Source: DATFVA01 sp963711455
GTDB lineage: Bacteria > Bacteroidota > Ignavibacteria > Ignavibacteriales > Ignavibacteriaceae
DNA: 64,000 nucleotides
Assembly: GCA_963711455.1 (NCBI GenBank)
Contig: CAVQEH010000006.1
Coordinates: 620,001 to 684,000, forward strand
Reading direction: 5' to 3'
The position numbers were made by a program, and so were the translations under genes. The notes below the pieces were generated by a model. That model saw only the letters and a list, made by a program, of their open reading frames with translations, did not search any database and was not told the origin of the DNA. Below, one piece after another: positions 43,420 through 52,709 of the stretch. The number at the start of each line of letters is the position of its first letter. Within the stretch, counting starts at the first letter, position 1.

Positions 43420-44202
43420 ATGAATTTAAAACAAAAACTGGATCATCATTACAAAGCCTTTGATAACTCTCAAATCTCGCCTGATCCTCTTCAGTTCCTC
43501 CATTTATACTCAAATGAAAAAGATATAGAGGTTATGGGATTTATTGCGGCTGTCTTCGCTTATGGAAATGTGCAGCAGATTATAAATACCTTAAATAAAT
43601 TTGTTGAAATTTCAGGGAATCATCCCTATGAGTTTATTGCTTCATTTAAAGACTTTAAAAATGATAGAAGGCTTAAAAATCTTTATCACAGATTTTATTC
43701 TACCGGGGATGTTACTAATCTTTTTCGTGTACTTGAAAAAGTATACAATAATTATGGTCTACTGAAAAGTCTTTTCTTAAAACATTATAAGCAGGATGAT
43801 ATAAATATTAAAAATGCATTGTCCGGGTTTTCCCATCATTTTAGAAACGAAATAAAAAATATATCACCTAAAAAGGAATTAAGTATTGGAACGCGGTTTA
43901 TGTTTCCGTTGCCCGAATTGGGAAGTGCCTGCAAAAGGAAGAATCTTTTTCTCAGGTGGATGATAAGAAAGGATGAGCTTGATTTTGGCTTATGGAATGA
44001 GATTCCTCCGAATAAATTGATTATACCGGTTGATACCCACGTTGCCCGGATTTGTAAGAAATTGAAATTGACAACCAGGAAAAATGTAAGCTGGAAAATG
44101 GCAGAAGAGATAACAGAAAATCTGAAAAAGTTTGATCCTGCAGATCCTGTTAAATATGATTTCGCAATCTGTCATATTGGTATGAGGAAAATGGTATTTT
44201 AG
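43420..44202 (+). CDS. TIGR02757 (DUF2400) family protein
   Basis: A 260-residue protein of the TIGR02757/DUF2400 family, seen widely in Bacteroidota and Chlorobiota. The N-terminal part (DHHYKAF.., DPLQFLHLY, AAVFAYGNVQQII), central FMFPLPELGSACKRKNLFLRWMIR and C-terminal PVDTHVARICKKLKL are family blocks. PVDTHVxR is shared with HhH-GPD base-excision glycosylases of the EndoIII class, hinting at a distant DNA-repair link, but function is not established. It appears to be a single gene. Confidence 0.87.
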   Translation: MNLKQKLDHHYKAFDNSQISPDPLQFLHLYSNEKDIEVMGFIAAVFAYGNVQQIINTLNKFVEISGNHPYEFIASFKDFKNDRRLKNLYHRFYSTGDVTNLFRVLEKVYNNYGLLKSLFLKHYKQDDINIKNALSGFSHHFRNEIKNISPKKELSIGTRFMFPLPELGSACKRKNLFLRWMIRKDELDFGLWNEIPPNKLIIPVDTHVARICKKLKLTTRKNVSWKMAEEITENLKKFDPADPVKYDFAICHIGMRKMVF

Positions 44203-44367
44203 ATTGAGGCATGTTGTAGTGTTAATTATTATAATTTCATACCTCTTACACAACAAACAGCTTACAACTATCAACTAAACAAATATCACTTTTCCCGTTG
44301 CATTTCGGGATAAATTTCTAAATATTCGTCTTTAAATTTTTGTTCATTATGATATTAGGAGAATTTA

Positions 44368-46380
44368 ATGGCTGAAAACAATACTAGCTCCTCAGAATTC
44401 AAGCCTTATATATCTGCAAAAGAGTTTATTCCTGAATTCACACCAAAAGCGATTGTACTTGGTGCTATTTTTGGAATTATATTCGGTGCGTCTTCTGTTT
44501 ATCTGGGACTTAAAGTTGGGATGACAGTCAGTGCTTCAATTCCTATAGCCGTTTTAGCAATATCTGTTTTTAAGAAGTTTGGGAAAGCCACTATTCTTGA
44601 AAACAACATTGTGCAAACAATTGGCTCGGCGGGTGAATCAGTTGCTGCCGGAGTTGTATTTACTATACCAGCTTTATTGTTCCTGCCGGGAGGAATGGCA
44701 TACTTCAAATACTTACAAATTTTTGTTCTTGCTCTTGCAGGTGGTATTCTTGGAGTTTTGTTTATGATTCCTCTGAGAAGAGCCTTGATTGTTAAGGAAC
44801 ATGAAACCTTACCTTACCCTGAGGGAACAGCATGTGCGGATGTTCTTATTGCCGGGGAAAAAGGAGGTAACCTTGCAAAGAAAGTTTATTACGGTCTGGG
44901 TATAGCCTTTTTATATAAGCTTTTTATGTCCATTTTGGGCTTGTGGAAAGATGTTCCGACCTATGTATTTGGAAGAAAATCAGCTTTACCAAATGGTACC
45001 ATTAATGGTGAAATTACTCCTGAACTTTTAGGTGTCGGCTACATAATCGGACCGAGAATTGCAGGAATAATGGTTGCTGGTGGTGTTTTATCATGGATTG
45101 TTTTAATCCCGCTTATTACGCTGATGGGGGATAAGTTAACCACAATTTTTCCGCCGGGTACAAAACTTATTTCAGATATGTCACCAAGTGAAATTTGGAA
45201 CAGTTATATAAGATATATTGGTGCCGGAGCCGTTACATTCGGAGGACTAATTACACTTGTAAAATCTATTCCAACTATTGTCTCGGCTTTTTCTGATTCA
45301 TTTAAGGATATCAAATCAAGCAGGGCTAATAAGCAAAAGAATATTGTTGAAGAGAAAGAAAGAACTTCAAAAGATATTCCTCTTTCAATTGTGCTTGGCG
45401 GCAGTCTTGTACTGGTTGTTTTTATGGCAATCATACCTAATATTCCCACTAACTTTATGACTGCAATAATGGTTGTGATTTTCGGTTTCTTTTTCGTTAC
45501 AGTTTCATCAAGAATTGTGGGTCTTATTGGATCTTCTTCAAATCCTGTTTCAGGTATGACGATTGCGACATTGATGGCTACTTCATTAATTTTTGTAGGA
45601 ATAGGATGGACCGGTGATTTTTATGAACCTCTTGCTCTTGTTATTGGTTCAATTGTGTGTATTGCAGTTGCTAATGCGGGTTCAACTTCACAGGATTTGA
45701 AAACCGGCTATCTTGTCGGTGCAACTCCTGTCAAACAACAGGTTGGTTTGCTTATTGGAGTTTTAGTTTCGGTTGTAGCAATTGGTTTTACCTTACTGCT
45801 TCTGGAACGTACAGTTGGAATCGGTACAATTACTCCTCAGCATCCTGAACCTTTACCGGCTCCCCAGGCAATTCTTATGTCAACCGTCATTAAAGGATTG
45901 CTCAGTCAAAATCTTCCATGGGCTCTTGTTCTTATCGGTATGGGACTATCACTTGTTATGGAATTATGCGGAGTTAATTCACTTGCATTTGCTGTCGGGG
46001 CATATCTTCCTTTGTCCACTACATCAACCATATATGTTGGCGGCTTAATAAAATGGCTTGTTGACAAGAGGAAAAAATCGAAAGAATCTGAAACAGGACC
46101 GGGCGCTTTGTTTAGTTCAGGTTTAATTGCCGGAGGAACAATAACCGGTATTCTGGTGGCTGTATTGATCGGCTGGACAGTTGGTCACGATGCTTCGGGT
46201 AATGCTATTACATTTATAAATTCTGTTCAAAAAACTGTTTTAGGAATTTTTACAAGTGGAACTACCGGATCACTTGGTGATTATTTAGGAGGATGGGGTG
46301 ATATTGCAGGATTAGTATTTTTCGGTCTCCTTTCATTTATGCTGTATAAGGTAGCAATGAGTAAAGAAGATAAAGTATAG
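44368..46380 (+). CDS. OPT-family oligopeptide transporter
   Basis: A 670-residue member of the oligopeptide transporter (OPT) family, with about fifteen membrane segments. The N-terminus (FTPKAIVLGAIFGIIFGASS) and the EHETLPYPEGTACADVL block are typical of the bacterial branch. TTAGGAGAA upstream is a strong ribosome site. It takes up small peptides, or metal chelates in some members. The next gene, 8 bp on, encodes an MFSD1-like carrier, and an aminopeptidase is encoded at 48609. Confidence 0.93.
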   Translation: MAENNTSSSEFKPYISAKEFIPEFTPKAIVLGAIFGIIFGASSVYLGLKVGMTVSASIPIAVLAISVFKKFGKATILENNIVQTIGSAGESVAAGVVFTIPALLFLPGGMAYFKYLQIFVLALAGGILGVLFMIPLRRALIVKEHETLPYPEGTACADVLIAGEKGGNLAKKVYYGLGIAFLYKLFMSILGLWKDVPTYVFGRKSALPNGTINGEITPELLGVGYIIGPRIAGIMVAGGVLSWIVLIPLITLMGDKLTTIFPPGTKLISDMSPSEIWNSYIRYIGAGAVTFGGLITLVKSIPTIVSAFSDSFKDIKSSRANKQKNIVEEKERTSKDIPLSIVLGGSLVLVVFMAIIPNIPTNFMTAIMVVIFGFFFVTVSSRIVGLIGSSSNPVSGMTIATLMATSLIFVGIGWTGDFYEPLALVIGSIVCIAVANAGSTSQDLKTGYLVGATPVKQQVGLLIGVLVSVVAIGFTLLLLERTVGIGTITPQHPEPLPAPQAILMSTVIKGLLSQNLPWALVLIGMGLSLVMELCGVNSLAFAVGAYLPLSTTSTIYVGGLIKWLVDKRKKSKESETGPGALFSSGLIAGGTITGILVAVLIGWTVGHDASGNAITFINSVQKTVLGIFTSGTTGSLGDYLGGWGDIAGLVFFGLLSFMLYKVAMSKEDKV

Positions 46381-46388
46381 TTTTCCGA

Positions 46389-47708
46389 ATGAATAATGAT
46401 TCTGTAATAAACGAAGCAATTAAGAAGGAACCATCAGCCTCTTACAGGTGGATGGTTCTGGTATTTCTAAGCCTTGCAATGTTCGGCAACTACTATGTGT
46501 ACGATTCAATCTCATTGGTTGCCGATCAGCTAAAACAACAACTTCATTTTACCGATCTGAACATAGGGCAGTTATATTCCTATTACAGCATTGCAGCAAT
46601 TATTGTTCTGATTTTTGGAGGAGTGATAGTTGATAAGTGGGGAACAAAAAAATCTGCCCTCGTTTTCGCTTCAATCTGTACCGTTTCAGGTTTTATAGTT
46701 GCATTTTCTTCAAATCTTTATTTAATGCTTGCAGGAAGATTTTTGTTGGGAGTCGGCTCAGAACCATTAATAGTTGCAATTACTGTGGCAATTGCAAAAT
46801 GGTATAAAGGAAAAGTTCTTAGTTTCGCGATGGGAATTAATCTGTTAGTTGCCCGAAGCGGCACAGTTGCAGTTGATAATTCCCCCTCAATCTTTCCCGG
46901 TCTTTATCGTGGCGGTTATTCCGGTCCTTTGGATGTGGCAGCGTTAATAGGAATTTTATCTCTCTTAGGTATTTTGGTTTATTACATAATTGAAACCTCG
47001 GGAGAAAAGAAATTTGTTTTAAGTGCAGGCAGCGGTACAGATAAATTGAATATTAAAGATCTTCTTAAGTTTAATAAATCGTTCTGGTACATAACTCTAC
47101 TATGTGTAACATTTTATTCGGCAATATTTCCCTTCAGAGATTTTGCAGTCAAATTTTTTATGGAAAGTCATCATATATCACGTGAATCTGCTGGTTTAAT
47201 GATCTCTGCTTTGCCATTTTCTGCGATGGTAGCCACGCCTTTAATAGGGTTATTAGTAGATTTTATTGGTCGGCGTGCATTATTGATGACCTTTGGTTCA
47301 CTATTATTATTACCTGTTTACCTGCTAATGGCATACAGCAGTATTTCACTTTACGTTCCCGTCATTATGATGGGAGTAGCATTTTCATTAATACCAGCAG
47401 TGATGTGGCCGTCAGTAGCTTATATTGTGGAGGAAAGACGTTTGGGATCGGGGTACGCCCTGATGACATTAATCCAGCAAATTGGTATGGCTCTTTTACC
47501 TTTAATTATTGGAACGGCAAACGATTATTCTGGAGCAAGTGCAGCAAACCCATCGGGATACAATCTTGGAATGTGGATATTTTCTATTCTTGGAATTCTG
47601 GGGCTTATCTTTGCGTATTTGTTAAGGAAAGCGGAGACAGGACCCGGAGGTCACGGACTTGAATTAGGAATGAAGCACAAGGATAAAGGATTGGCAGTTG
47701 GAACTTAA
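46389..47708 (+). CDS. MFS transporter resembling the dipeptide carrier MFSD1
   Basis: A 439-residue major facilitator protein with twelve predicted membrane helices and the loop-2 motif GGVIVDKWGTKKS. The N-terminal half resembles eukaryotic MFSD1: NYYVYDSISL after TM1, then GRFLLGVGSEPLIVAITVAI and KWYKGKVLSFAMGINLLVAR, which fit its GRF..GIG.E.L.VA and W.KGKEL...G....AR pattern. MFSD1 exports dipeptides from lysosomes. Eight bases from the OPT gene, it probably handles peptides too. Substrate is inferred from similarity and context. Confidence 0.82.
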   Translation: MNNDSVINEAIKKEPSASYRWMVLVFLSLAMFGNYYVYDSISLVADQLKQQLHFTDLNIGQLYSYYSIAAIIVLIFGGVIVDKWGTKKSALVFASICTVSGFIVAFSSNLYLMLAGRFLLGVGSEPLIVAITVAIAKWYKGKVLSFAMGINLLVARSGTVAVDNSPSIFPGLYRGGYSGPLDVAALIGILSLLGILVYYIIETSGEKKFVLSAGSGTDKLNIKDLLKFNKSFWYITLLCVTFYSAIFPFRDFAVKFFMESHHISRESAGLMISALPFSAMVATPLIGLLVDFIGRRALLMTFGSLLLLPVYLLMAYSSISLYVPVIMMGVAFSLIPAVMWPSVAYIVEERRLGSGYALMTLIQQIGMALLPLIIGTANDYSGASAANPSGYNLGMWIFSILGILGLIFAYLLRKAETGPGGHGLELGMKHKDKGLAVGT

Positions 47709-47812
47709 ATAATTTCCCTTGTTGTTGTGCATTATGTTCATACACCCTTTTTTAAGCAATTCACTTTTAGAGATAATATTTGTAATTTATAATGTGATAG
47801 ATATGAGGGATT

Positions 47813-48580
47813 ATGTTCGTACGCAGAATTTCTTTTTTGTTGATATTGCCGTTTCTTTTTTCTTGTCAAAGTAAATTGTCTGCTCAGACATTTGGTTTTG
47901 GTTGTCTTGGTTTTGTCGGCGGTTACGGAGGTTATTCCTACCAGAAATACCAGCCCGGTACGTTAAATGATTATATTGAAAACTTTAATAATCTGTATGG
48001 GGATTCACTTTCTTCTCCGCTGGATAAATTTGGGAAAGCAGATGGCTACAGGCTTGGATTAAACTTTTTCCGCGCAAAGATTCAAGGTTTTATAATTACC
48101 GCTAAAGGTTTTTATCAGAATCTAACAGAAGAACACGATGTAAAAGCTTATCTTTCTGCAGGAGAAAGTAATAGTACACTTGAGCTTGATATAAAAAACT
48201 GGGCTCTTGGAATTGATCTCGGTACTGAAATTACAAATGCACTAAGCTGGAAAGTTGTTGATGCAGCTTTGATGTTTAATAATGCAAAGTTTACCACAAC
48301 CCAGAACATGCCGAATGCCGTAACTATTGTCAATCAATATAAATCTGAAGGAGCGAATATCGGGTACACAATAGGCACTGGTTTTATTCTCGATGTAATT
48401 GGGGATTATGTATCGCTTGAAGGTGTTGCTGCTTATACACAATTTAGTATAGACAAAATGAAGACTGATGACGGAAAATATTTTGCCGATTTACAGTCAA
48501 GTTCTGTTTCCGGGAAAAAATTTATTGAAAAAGGGGGATTCAATGCTGTTATTCAGTTGAATGTCGGATTACCTCTTTAA
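47813..48580 (+). CDS. Hypothetical secreted/outer-membrane protein
   Basis: A 255-residue protein with a hydrophobic N-terminus (FLLILPFLFSCQSKLSAQ) that holds both a possible lipobox cysteine and an AQ signal cleavage site. The mature region is rich in aromatic and alternating residues and ends in a strand (FNAVIQLNVGLPL), fitting a small outer-membrane barrel. No family recognised. It lies about 100 bp after the MFSD1-like gene and just before the aminopeptidase. Confidence 0.6.
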   Translation: MFVRRISFLLILPFLFSCQSKLSAQTFGFGCLGFVGGYGGYSYQKYQPGTLNDYIENFNNLYGDSLSSPLDKFGKADGYRLGLNFFRAKIQGFIITAKGFYQNLTEEHDVKAYLSAGESNSTLELDIKNWALGIDLGTEITNALSWKVVDAALMFNNAKFTTTQNMPNAVTIVNQYKSEGANIGYTIGTGFILDVIGDYVSLEGVAAYTQFSIDKMKTDDGKYFADLQSSSVSGKKFIEKGGFNAVIQLNVGLPL

Positions 48581-48608
48581 TTAATTTATCCTTAACTAAA
48601 ATTACAAA

Positions 48609-49574
48609 ATGAAACTAACAAAATTAGATTCCGCTTCAGTAATAGCCATACAGGAATGCATGGCTGTTAAAAAAAATGAAAAAATTCTTGTAATTACAGA
48701 TGAATTAAAAAGAGAAATTGGCTACTCATTATATTTAAATGCAATCCGGCTTGGCTTTAAAGCACTGTTTGTAGAAATGAAATCAGGAAAAATAAATGGA
48801 GAAGAACCCTCTGATGAAATTGCTCATCTAATGCAGCAGTTCGATGTGGTTTATATTCCTACTGCGAAATCTTTAACCCATACTGATGCAAGAAGAAATG
48901 CCTCTAAAAAAGGTGCAAGAATTGCAACATTTCCGGGCATTACTAAAGATGTAATGATCCGCGGCTTAAATGCTGATTATAAGAAAATATCAAAGCTCTC
49001 AATAAAACTGAAAAAAGTTCTTGAAACTGGAAAAGAAATAAGGGTAGTTACGCCTTCAGGAACAGATATATCATTCAGCATAAAAGGAAAAACAGCAATT
49101 GCAAGTAAAGGATTATTTCATAAAAAGGGTGAAAGCGGAAATCTTCCGACAGGTGAAACATTCCTTGCACCTGTTGAAGGAACGGCAAACGGTGTCTTTG
49201 TAGTTGACGGTTCAATGGCAGGATTAGGATTGATGAAAAATGCAAAAATTAAAATCGAAGTTGAAAAAGGTTTTGCGACTAAAATAACTGGTGGTTCCGC
49301 TGCAACCAAATTAAAAAAGATGCTCGATTCAGTAGGAAAAAATGCCAGAAATATTGCAGAATTCGGTATCGGTACAAATGATAGTGCAAAATTAAGCGGG
49401 ATTCTGCTTGAAGATGAAAAAGTGCTGGGAACTGTTCACATCGCTCTCGGTAATAATATTTCGATGGGCGGGAGAGTAAATGTTCCTATTCATCTTGATG
49501 GTGTTATTAAGGAACCAACTGTCTATCTCGATGGTAAAGAAATAATGAGGAACGGAAAACTCCTTGTAAAATGA
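48609..49574 (+). CDS. M29-family aminopeptidase
   Basis: A 321-residue protein resembling the thermophilic M29 aminopeptidases. Blocks carrying their metal and catalytic residues are visible in order: NLPTGETFLAPVEGTANG, AEFGIGTND, EDEKVLGTVHIALGNNI and HLDGVIKEPTVYLDGKEI. It is shorter than the ~410-residue classic enzymes because the N-terminal domain is reduced. It would remove N-terminal residues from peptides in the cytoplasm, which suits the peptide carriers upstream. Some relatives are ring-cleaving dioxygenases of the NicX type, a less likely alternative. Confidence 0.82.
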   Translation: MKLTKLDSASVIAIQECMAVKKNEKILVITDELKREIGYSLYLNAIRLGFKALFVEMKSGKINGEEPSDEIAHLMQQFDVVYIPTAKSLTHTDARRNASKKGARIATFPGITKDVMIRGLNADYKKISKLSIKLKKVLETGKEIRVVTPSGTDISFSIKGKTAIASKGLFHKKGESGNLPTGETFLAPVEGTANGVFVVDGSMAGLGLMKNAKIKIEVEKGFATKITGGSAATKLKKMLDSVGKNARNIAEFGIGTNDSAKLSGILLEDEKVLGTVHIALGNNISMGGRVNVPIHLDGVIKEPTVYLDGKEIMRNGKLLVK

Positions 49575-49652
49575 ATATTGATATGATATTGATACTTTTA
49601 TCTTCAAATTGAATTATATATCTTTGAACTAATTAAATAATAAGAGAAAAGG

Positions 49653-50216
49653 ATGGCGGTGTTACCCATAACGGTATATGGGGATAAAATCCTCAGGAAA
49701 AAAGTTAATAAGGTTACTGAAGTTGACCTTAAGACAATTGAACTGATTAAAAATATGTTCGATACAATGCGGAACGCGAATGGGATAGGACTTGCTGCAA
49801 ACCAGGTTGGTGCCAACAAATCCATATTTGTAATTGATGTATCAAAGGTTGAAGATTATGAAGATACGAAACCAATGACATTAATAAACCCTAAAATTAT
49901 TAAGCGTTCAGAAAAGAAAGTGGTTATAGAAGAAGGATGCCTGAGCATTCCTGATATAAGAGAAGAAATAGCAAGACCGGAATCTATCACAATTGTTTAT
50001 CACGATACAGACCTAAAGGAACATACCCTTGAAGCAGATGGCTTGCTTGCACGGGTTATGCAGCATGAATTTGATCATCTGCAGGGGATACTTTTTACAG
50101 ATTTGATTTCCGATACTGCAAAGAAAAAATTGAAGAAAGAAATAAATAATATCCGCAAACGTAAAATAGAGATCAATTATCCTATAACCGAAAATATTGA
50201 TTACCAGCTGGCATGA
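49653..50216 (+). CDS. def: Peptide deformylase
   Basis: Removes the formyl group from nascent proteins with an Fe2+/Zn2+ centre. All three motifs are intact: GIGLAANQVG (residues 44-53), EEGCLSIP with the metal-ligand cysteine, and QHEFDHLQG with the two histidines and the catalytic glutamate. Length 187. Its stop overlaps the fmt start (ATGA, 4 bp), so the two are coupled. Confidence 0.97.
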   Translation: MAVLPITVYGDKILRKKVNKVTEVDLKTIELIKNMFDTMRNANGIGLAANQVGANKSIFVIDVSKVEDYEDTKPMTLINPKIIKRSEKKVVIEEGCLSIPDIREEIARPESITIVYHDTDLKEHTLEADGLLARVMQHEFDHLQGILFTDLISDTAKKKLKKEINNIRKRKIEINYPITENIDYQLA

Positions 50217-51112
50217 AAATAATTTTCATGGGCACACCCGATTTTGCAGTTCCCTCATTAAAAAAATTATTTGAAAGTAAACATAAAGTTGCTGCAGTTG
50301 TAACAACTCCCGATAAAGAAAGGGGAAGAGGTCAGAAGGTTTCGTTCACTCCAGTAAAAGAATTCGCACTTGCAAATAAAGTTCCTGTACTTCAGCCTGA
50401 TAAACTAAAAGATGAAAATTTTATAAATGAGTTAAAGAAATATGATGCTGATCTTTTTGTAATTGTTGCTTTTAGAATTTTACCGAAAGAAGTGTTTACA
50501 ATTCCAGTAAAAGGATCATTTAATTTGCACGGTTCACTTCTCCCAAAATACAGAGGTGCTGCACCGATTCAATGGGCATTAATTAAAGGAGAAAAAGAAA
50601 CTGGACTAACCACCTTTGCTTTAGCTGAAAAAGTAGATACGGGAAATATTTATTACCAGGGAAAAATTGAAATAAAAGATGAAGATAACTTCGGAACTCT
50701 CCACGATAAAATGAGAGAACTGGGAGCCGAAGTAGTTTTAAAAACTGTAGAAATGATTGAATCGGGTAATTTTACTTTGAAGGAACAGGATAGTTCATTA
50801 GCTTCACCCGCACCAAAAATTACAAAAGAAATCCAGCAGATAAACTGGAACAAACCAGCAGTAGAAATTCATAATCTTATAAGGGGATTATCTCCATACC
50901 CCGGGGCATTCTTTTATCACACTAACAAGTTAATAAAAATTTACTCTTCTAAACTTTCTAATGAAAAACTAAATCCCGGTGAAATCAAACAAACAAAAAC
51001 AGAACTATATGTTGGCTGCGGAGAAGGTTCACTAAAAATACTTGAGCTTCAGCAGGAAGGGAAACGGAGAATGCATACTGAAGGATTTTTAAGAGGGTAC
51101 AGGTTTAATTAA
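50213..51112 (+). CDS. fmt: Methionyl-tRNA formyltransferase
   Basis: Formylates initiator Met-tRNA with 10-formyl-THF. The N-terminal domain holds IIFMGTPDFAVPSLKKL and the catalytic block NLHGSLLPKYRGAAPIQWAL with conserved asparagine and histidine. The C-terminal OB-like domain follows after NKPAVEIHNLIRGLSPYPGAF. The 299 residues are near the usual ~310. Def-fmt overlap is a standard arrangement. Confidence 0.97.
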   Translation: MKIIFMGTPDFAVPSLKKLFESKHKVAAVVTTPDKERGRGQKVSFTPVKEFALANKVPVLQPDKLKDENFINELKKYDADLFVIVAFRILPKEVFTIPVKGSFNLHGSLLPKYRGAAPIQWALIKGEKETGLTTFALAEKVDTGNIYYQGKIEIKDEDNFGTLHDKMRELGAEVVLKTVEMIESGNFTLKEQDSSLASPAPKITKEIQQINWNKPAVEIHNLIRGLSPYPGAFFYHTNKLIKIYSSKLSNEKLNPGEIKQTKTELYVGCGEGSLKILELQQEGKRRMHTEGFLRGYRFN

Positions 51113-51265
51113 TAATTCCTTTAATCTTAATTATTTATCCCGCCTCACTAATTTTGCTTTAATCATTCATTACATTTGCTTATTATTAACTATTCATTTT
51201 AATCATACTTAAGTGCTTGCTCTGGGGAGGTAAATAGGAATATTTTAAATAACCGGAAAGGTTGT

Positions 51266-52633
51266 ATGGAATATAAAAACAATATTCTTGAAATAATCGG
51301 AAATACACCGCTAATAAAACTTAACAGAATTACAAGAGGTCTGAAGCCCAAGATTTTCGCAAAGCTGGAATCTTCCAATCCCGGCGGGAGTGTTAAAGAC
51401 CGAATCGGGTTTGCAATGATTGACGCTGCAGAAAGGAAAGGTGAGTTAAAACCGGGTGGAACCATTATAGAGGCAACCAGCGGAAATACCGGAATCGGTT
51501 TAGCACTTACAGCAGCAGTTAAAGGTTATAAAACGGTTTTCGTTGTTACTGATAAAGTCAGTTCGGAAAAAATAAATTATCTTAAAGCTCTCGGTGGAGA
51601 AGTAATTGTTGTTTCAAATGCTGTTGAACCGGATAGTCCTGAATATTATGTAAATGTTGCAAAAAGAATTCATAAGGAAACGCCAAATTCTGTATTTGCT
51701 TACCAGTATTCAAATCCTGCAAATCCTGAAATTCATTACAAGACAACAGGACCGGAAATATGGAGACAAACTGATGGAAAAATAACTTATCTTATTTCAA
51801 GTATTGGTACAGGTGGAACGATTAGCGGAACCGGTAAATTTCTTAAGGAGAAAAATCCTGAAATACAAGTAATCGGTGCAGATCCTCTTGGTTCAATATT
51901 CAGAACATATAAAGAAACAGGTGAGATAATTAAAGGAACTCCATACCTTGTTGAAGGAATCGGTCAGGATTGCTTGCCTGAAAATGTTCACTTTCAATAT
52001 ATTGATAAGATAATAAATATTAGCGACAGAGACTCTTTTGCCGCCGCAAGAAGGTTAACAAAAGAAGAAGGAATTTTCTGCGGTGGAAGTACCGGGACAA
52101 TTCTACATGTAACCCTGGAAATTGCGAAAGACCTTAGCGAAGATGATGTTGTAGTTTTCTTTGTCTGTGATACAGGGGGAAGGTATTTATCAAAGGTTCA
52201 TAATGTTGATTGGCTTCACAATAACAGGATGCTCGACAGCGAGATTAAAACATTACGTGATATTTCTGAATTGAAAAAATCAAATGGAAATGAAGATATT
52301 GTTTATGTTAAATCAGATGCGCTTGTTAAAGATGCACTTGAACTGGTTACTAAAAAAGGATATTCTAATATTCCTGTTATGCTCAACCGCAGAGCAATTG
52401 GATGTGTAAGAGAAAATAAACTGATGGCAAAATTATTAGGCAATAAAGATTTGCTTGAAGCATCCGTAAAAGATGTTATGGAAGAGTGTGTCCCGGTACT
52501 GGATGCTAAAACAGATTTATCAAAAGTCAAAGAAATTTTAAAAATAAATCAAGCAGTACTTGTAAGTGATTTCGGAAGAATAACAGACATCATTACGAGA
52601 TACGATTTGATTAACTTTGATAATACTAAATAA
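51266..52633 (+). CDS. Cystathionine beta-synthase
   Basis: PLP enzyme joining serine and homocysteine to make cystathionine. The PLP lysine is in GGSVKDRIGFAMIDAAERKG near residue 43, the phosphate loop is GTGGTISGTGK, and SNPG, TSGNTGI mark the fold-type II core. A pair of CBS domains (~335-450; e.g. VLVSDFGRITDIITRYDLI) forms the C-terminal regulatory module. The 455-residue length favours CBS over cysteine synthase. It is followed by two cystathionine gamma-type enzymes. Confidence 0.93.
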   Translation: MEYKNNILEIIGNTPLIKLNRITRGLKPKIFAKLESSNPGGSVKDRIGFAMIDAAERKGELKPGGTIIEATSGNTGIGLALTAAVKGYKTVFVVTDKVSSEKINYLKALGGEVIVVSNAVEPDSPEYYVNVAKRIHKETPNSVFAYQYSNPANPEIHYKTTGPEIWRQTDGKITYLISSIGTGGTISGTGKFLKEKNPEIQVIGADPLGSIFRTYKETGEIIKGTPYLVEGIGQDCLPENVHFQYIDKIINISDRDSFAAARRLTKEEGIFCGGSTGTILHVTLEIAKDLSEDDVVVFFVCDTGGRYLSKVHNVDWLHNNRMLDSEIKTLRDISELKKSNGNEDIVYVKSDALVKDALELVTKKGYSNIPVMLNRRAIGCVRENKLMAKLLGNKDLLEASVKDVMEECVPVLDAKTDLSKVKEILKINQAVLVSDFGRITDIITRYDLINFDNTK

Positions 52634-52709
52634 TTGATTTCGGATTCCTAATGATTTGCAAATCCGATAATACGTAAATTCGCTAATTCATAAATTCAAG
52701 GAACTTACA

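Noticed and set aside
44203..44367. Intergenic stretch before the OPT gene as an RNA or riboswitch
   Set aside because: Only weak AT-rich pairings; no recognised class.
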